Below, piece after piece: positions 33,244 through 35,801 of a stretch of 35,801 nucleotides of DNA. The notes under the pieces were generated by a model, which was given only the letters and a program-made list of their open reading frames with translations, did not search any database and was not told the origin of the DNA. Within the stretch, counting starts at the first letter, position 1. Every line of letters begins with the position of its first letter. Origin of the DNA: Candidatus Gastranaerophilales bacterium (GTDB lineage Bacteria > Cyanobacteriota > Vampirovibrionia > Gastranaerophilales > Gastranaerophilaceae); contig CALUPP010000074.1 of the NCBI GenBank assembly GCA_944322685.1, positions 1-35,801 on the forward strand, in the 5' to 3' direction. Made by a program: the position numbers and the translations under genes.

Positions 33244-34558
33244 AAGAAAAAATATCATTGATACCTCCGTTCTCACGGAAATATTCCGCTCAGGCTGCAA
33301 ATCAAGCGAAAAAGTCGGCATTGAATATGAAAAACTCGGAGTTTACGAGAAAAACTTCAAAGCAGTCAGATATCCCGACATTGCACGATTTTTGCAAACC
33401 TACAAAAACGGAAACTGGAGCGCGGTCTACGAGGGAAACAACATTATCGGGCTAAAAAATGAAACCGGCACGATTTCGCTCGAACCCGGGTCGCAATTTG
33501 AGCTCAGCCTGAATCCGCAGGACACAATCGGGCAAATCGCCGAAAAAATCGAAGATTACAATAAAAAAACCGGCGAAATTGCCGAAAAAATGGGCATAAT
33601 CTGGCTCGGTTACGGCATCCAGCCGCTATCAACCAACAAAAACATCAAAATAATCCCCAAAAAACGCTACGAATACATGACCCAATACCTCCCGACCGTC
33701 GCAAAAAAGCCGCTCGTGATGATGAGAGAGACTTCGGGCATCCAAACCGGCATAGATTATCGCAGCGAAGAAGATGCAATGAGAAAACTGTCGCTTGCGC
33801 TGAAACTTTCGCCCATCGTGAGCGCGATGTTTGCAAATTCGCCTATCAGAAACGGCAAATTGTCGGGATACAAGTCCTACCGGGCCCTCAGCTGGCTCCA
33901 TACGGACAACGACCGCTGCGGACTCGTCTGCGCAAAGCTTTTTGAGCGTGATTTTGAGTTTACATTTGAGGATTATGCAAAAATTTTGCTTGATGTGCCG
34001 ATGATTTTCATTGAAAGAGCAGGAATCGGCGCGATTCCTGTTAAAAACCTTACATTTGCACGCTTTTTAAAAGACGGTTACGAGGGATTTTCCGCAAAAA
34101 TCGAAGACTGGGAGCTTCATTTGAGCCTTTATTTCCCCGATGTAAGGCTGAAAAGCTATCTTGAAATAAGAAATCACGACAACCAGCGATCAGGCTTGAT
34201 TTGTGCGGTTCCGGCTTTCTGGAAAGGCCTTATGTACGACGAAAACGCCTTTAACGCCGCAGAAGAAGCCGTAAAATCCTTTAATTACATTGATTTTGAA
34301 TACATGCGAAGAAAAACGCCGAAATGCGGGCTAAATCTCAACATCAGGGGGCATAAAATCGCTTATATTGCGCTGGAATTGCTAAAAATTTCACATTCTT
34401 CGCTAAAATCAGCCCAAAACAACGAAGAAAAATACCTGGAGCCCATCATCGAGCTTGCCGCTCAAGGCCTGACACCCGCAGATGTCATAATAAAAAACTG
34501 GAACGGCTGCTGGAACAGGGGTTTGGGCAATCTTATCGCATATAGCAAACTGGGTTAA
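33224..34558 (+). CDS. gshA: Glutamate-cysteine ligase, plant/alphaproteobacterial type
   Basis: The first and rate-limiting step of glutathione synthesis: glutamate and cysteine are joined with ATP. The 444-residue protein matches the GCS2 group found in plants and alphaproteobacteria. It has VGIEYEKLGV (31-40), SLEPGSQFELS, IIWLGYGIQP, a run IIPKKRYEYMTQYLPTV, MMRETSGIQTGIDYRSEEDA, MFANSPIRNGKLSGYKS and WLHTDNDRCG. It does not resemble the separate cyanobacterial form as I remember it. Its start lies inside the end of gshB and lacks its own ribosome site, so translation is probably coupled. The gene order gshB-gshA and the nearby gloA form a glutathione module. Confidence 0.93.
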   Translation: MLKQIAERKNIIDTSVLTEIFRSGCKSSEKVGIEYEKLGVYEKNFKAVRYPDIARFLQTYKNGNWSAVYEGNNIIGLKNETGTISLEPGSQFELSLNPQDTIGQIAEKIEDYNKKTGEIAEKMGIIWLGYGIQPLSTNKNIKIIPKKRYEYMTQYLPTVAKKPLVMMRETSGIQTGIDYRSEEDAMRKLSLALKLSPIVSAMFANSPIRNGKLSGYKSYRALSWLHTDNDRCGLVCAKLFERDFEFTFEDYAKILLDVPMIFIERAGIGAIPVKNLTFARFLKDGYEGFSAKIEDWELHLSLYFPDVRLKSYLEIRNHDNQRSGLICAVPAFWKGLMYDENAFNAAEEAVKSFNYIDFEYMRRKTPKCGLNLNIRGHKIAYIALELLKISHSSLKSAQNNEEKYLEPIIELAAQGLTPADVIIKNWNGCWNRGLGNLIAYSKLG

Positions 34559-34569
34559 CAAAACTAAAC

Positions 34570-34598
34570 TTGTAAATCGGTTCTCTTTTGCTTAAAAT
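34570..34598 (+). promoter_or_regulatory. Promoter of the FAD-dependent dehydrogenase gene
   Basis: TTGTAA (34570-34575) and TAAAAT (34593-34598) are 17 bases apart. A leader of about 26 bases contains AAGGAAG before the ATG at 34631. Confidence 0.6.
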
Positions 34599-34630
34599 TA
34601 GAGTTGTATGGGATTAAAAAGGAAGATTTA

Positions 34631-35801
34631 ATGTATAACGTTGCTATTATCGGCGCAGGCCCCGCGGGGATTTTTGCCGCTCTGGAAATAACAAAACTCA
34701 GACCCGACTGGAAAGTCGTAATCGTTGAAAAAGGCTTGAGAATCGAAGAAAGAAAATGTTTTTTGCGAGAAGGCTTCGAAAAATGCCCGAACTGCAAAAA
34801 ATGCGGGCTTCTTTGCGGCTGGGGCGGCGCAGGCGCGTTTTCTGACGGAAAATTAACCCTGACACCAGATGTGGGCGGACATTTGACCGATTATCTCCCC
34901 AGAACAAAAGTTGAAGAACTCATAAAATATACCGACGATTTATATTTAAAATTCGGCGCAACTGACGAGGTTTTCGGCACAAATCGCGATGATTTCGCCG
35001 ATATTGAACGCGCAGCAACGCTCGCAGAGCTAAAACTCGTACATTCGCCCGTACGCCACCTCGGCACGGAAAGAAGCCTCGGAGTTTTGAAAAATATGCA
35101 GGATTACCTCGACGAAAGGGTTACAATCCTCAACAACAAAGTCGCAGACAGCCTTATCGTTCAAAATGAGCAGGTAAAAGGCTTCATAACACAAGACGGC
35201 GAAAAAATCCTCGCCGAATACCTGATTATCGCCCCCGGACGCGAAGGCGCGGACTGGCTGACAAAGGAATTTGCAAAAAATAAAATCGGAATGGTCAACA
35301 ACGCCGTTGACGTCGGGGTTCGCGTTGAGCTTCCGGCTCCGGTGTTCCAGCCGATTACGGACAAGCTCTACGAATCAAAATTAATCTACCATTCACCGAC
35401 ATTCGGCGATGAAGTAAGAACTTTCTGCATGAACCCGTACGGCGAAGTCGTTGCGGAAAATTACAGCGGAATCGCAACCGTAAACGGCCACAGCTACGCA
35501 AACAAGAAAACGGCAAATACCAATTTTGCGCTCCTTGTCAGCGAAAAATTCACAGAACCGTTCAAAGAACCGATTGCGTACGGCCAGCATGTCGCAAGGC
35601 TCGCAAATATGCTTTCAGGCGGTATTTTGGTGCAAAGATTCGGCGATTTGCTTGACGGACGCCGTTCAACCCCCGAAAGAATCAAAAGCAGCATAATCAC
35701 CCCCACGCTCCAATGCGCAACCCCCGGTGATTTGAGCCTTGTTCTTCCTTACAGGCAAATGACCGCAATCATCGAAATGCTCAAAGCGCTCGACAAAATC
35801 G
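34631..35801 (+). CDS. FAD-dependent dehydrogenase (COG2509-like), truncated by window edge
   Basis: The first 390 codons of an uncharacterised flavoprotein; the family is usually somewhat over 450 residues, so the C-terminus lies outside. The N-terminus has the FAD-binding motif VAIIGAGPAGIFAA (4-17). A cysteine-rich stretch follows, with Cys43, Cys52, Cys55, Cys58 and Cys62, then the family signature GWGGAGAFSDGKLTL (63-77). Later blocks include LIIAPGREGADW and FGDLLDGRRST. I place it with predicted FAD-dependent dehydrogenases of the COG2509 type, whose substrate I do not know. It has its own promoter after gshA, so it is not necessarily part of the glutathione operon. Confidence 0.85.
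   Translation, partial: MYNVAIIGAGPAGIFAALEITKLRPDWKVVIVEKGLRIEERKCFLREGFEKCPNCKKCGLLCGWGGAGAFSDGKLTLTPDVGGHLTDYLPRTKVEELIKYTDDLYLKFGATDEVFGTNRDDFADIERAATLAELKLVHSPVRHLGTERSLGVLKNMQDYLDERVTILNNKVADSLIVQNEQVKGFITQDGEKILAEYLIIAPGREGADWLTKEFAKNKIGMVNNAVDVGVRVELPAPVFQPITDKLYESKLIYHSPTFGDEVRTFCMNPYGEVVAENYSGIATVNGHSYANKKTANTNFALLVSEKFTEPFKEPIAYGQHVARLANMLSGGILVQRFGDLLDGRRSTPERIKSSIITPTLQCATPGDLSLVLPYRQMTAIIEMLKALDKI

Overview
The window comes from an A+T-rich, Gram-negative-type bacterium of the cyanobacterial lineage that is probably not photosynthetic. The main evidence is a beta-prime RNA polymerase subunit split into rpoC1 and rpoC2 at the cyanobacterial/plastid break point, with a very large insertion in the trigger loop of RpoC2. 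A DUF3326 gene, which I associate with cyanobacteria, agrees with this. An LptF/LptG permease implies an outer membrane, and pilM/N/O-like genes and prepilins imply type IV pili. No photosynthesis gene is present. A member of Vampirovibrionia/Melainabacteria (for example Gastranaerophilales) is my best guess, but this is inference from gene content and no search was run.

Layout. 1-2473 (+): end of an unidentified gene, then a soluble histidine kinase overlapping a REC/degenerate-GGDEF/REC protein. 2474-5032 (-): a three-gene overlapping operon read in the order UPF0173 metallo-hydrolase, DUF3326 protein, prepilin-like protein. 5186-9174 (+): HD-GYP protein overlapping trmFO, then a small zinc-ribbon-like protein and an LptF/G permease. 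9319-11221 (+): a UmuD/LexA-like S24 repressor with a palindrome in its promoter, then a umuC-type Y-family polymerase. 11284-15929 (-): a lytic transglycosylase with a TPR-rich N-terminal region, a REC-PAS-histidine kinase protein, and a lone sugar-type ABC permease. 16029-25057 (-): rpoB-rpoC1-rpoC2, closed by a strong terminator and carrying a palindromic repeat between rpoB and rpoC1. 25343-28464 (-): a PilM-PilN fusion gene, pilO and an agmatinase (speB). 28550-31342 (+): rlmB, a primary-type sigma factor (rpoD) and a second prepilin-like protein. 31343-32165 (-): a 92-residue protein whose ribosome binding site lies in a 15-bp hairpin, and gloA. 32257-35801 (+): gshB overlapping a plant-type gshA, then a truncated FAD-dependent dehydrogenase.

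How the genes fit together. Four groups stand out. Core transcription (rpoB/C1/C2 and rpoD) is of cyanobacterial design. Type IV pilus assembly (PilMN fusion and PilO) is accompanied by two prepilin-like proteins, each placed beside metabolic or regulatory genes. A glutathione module (gshB, gshA) diverges from a glyoxalase I gene, which suggests glutathione-dependent methylglyoxal detoxification. A compact SOS mutagenesis pair joins a self-cleaving repressor and an error-prone polymerase. Several starts (207, 9319, 15929, and probably 7713) sit exactly where transcription should begin after a TATAAT-like box, so leaderless mRNAs look common. No tRNA, rRNA, CRISPR array, insertion sequence or prophage was recognised. 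No stretch over 300 bases lacks a gene; the longest gap, 285 bases, lies upstream of rpoB.
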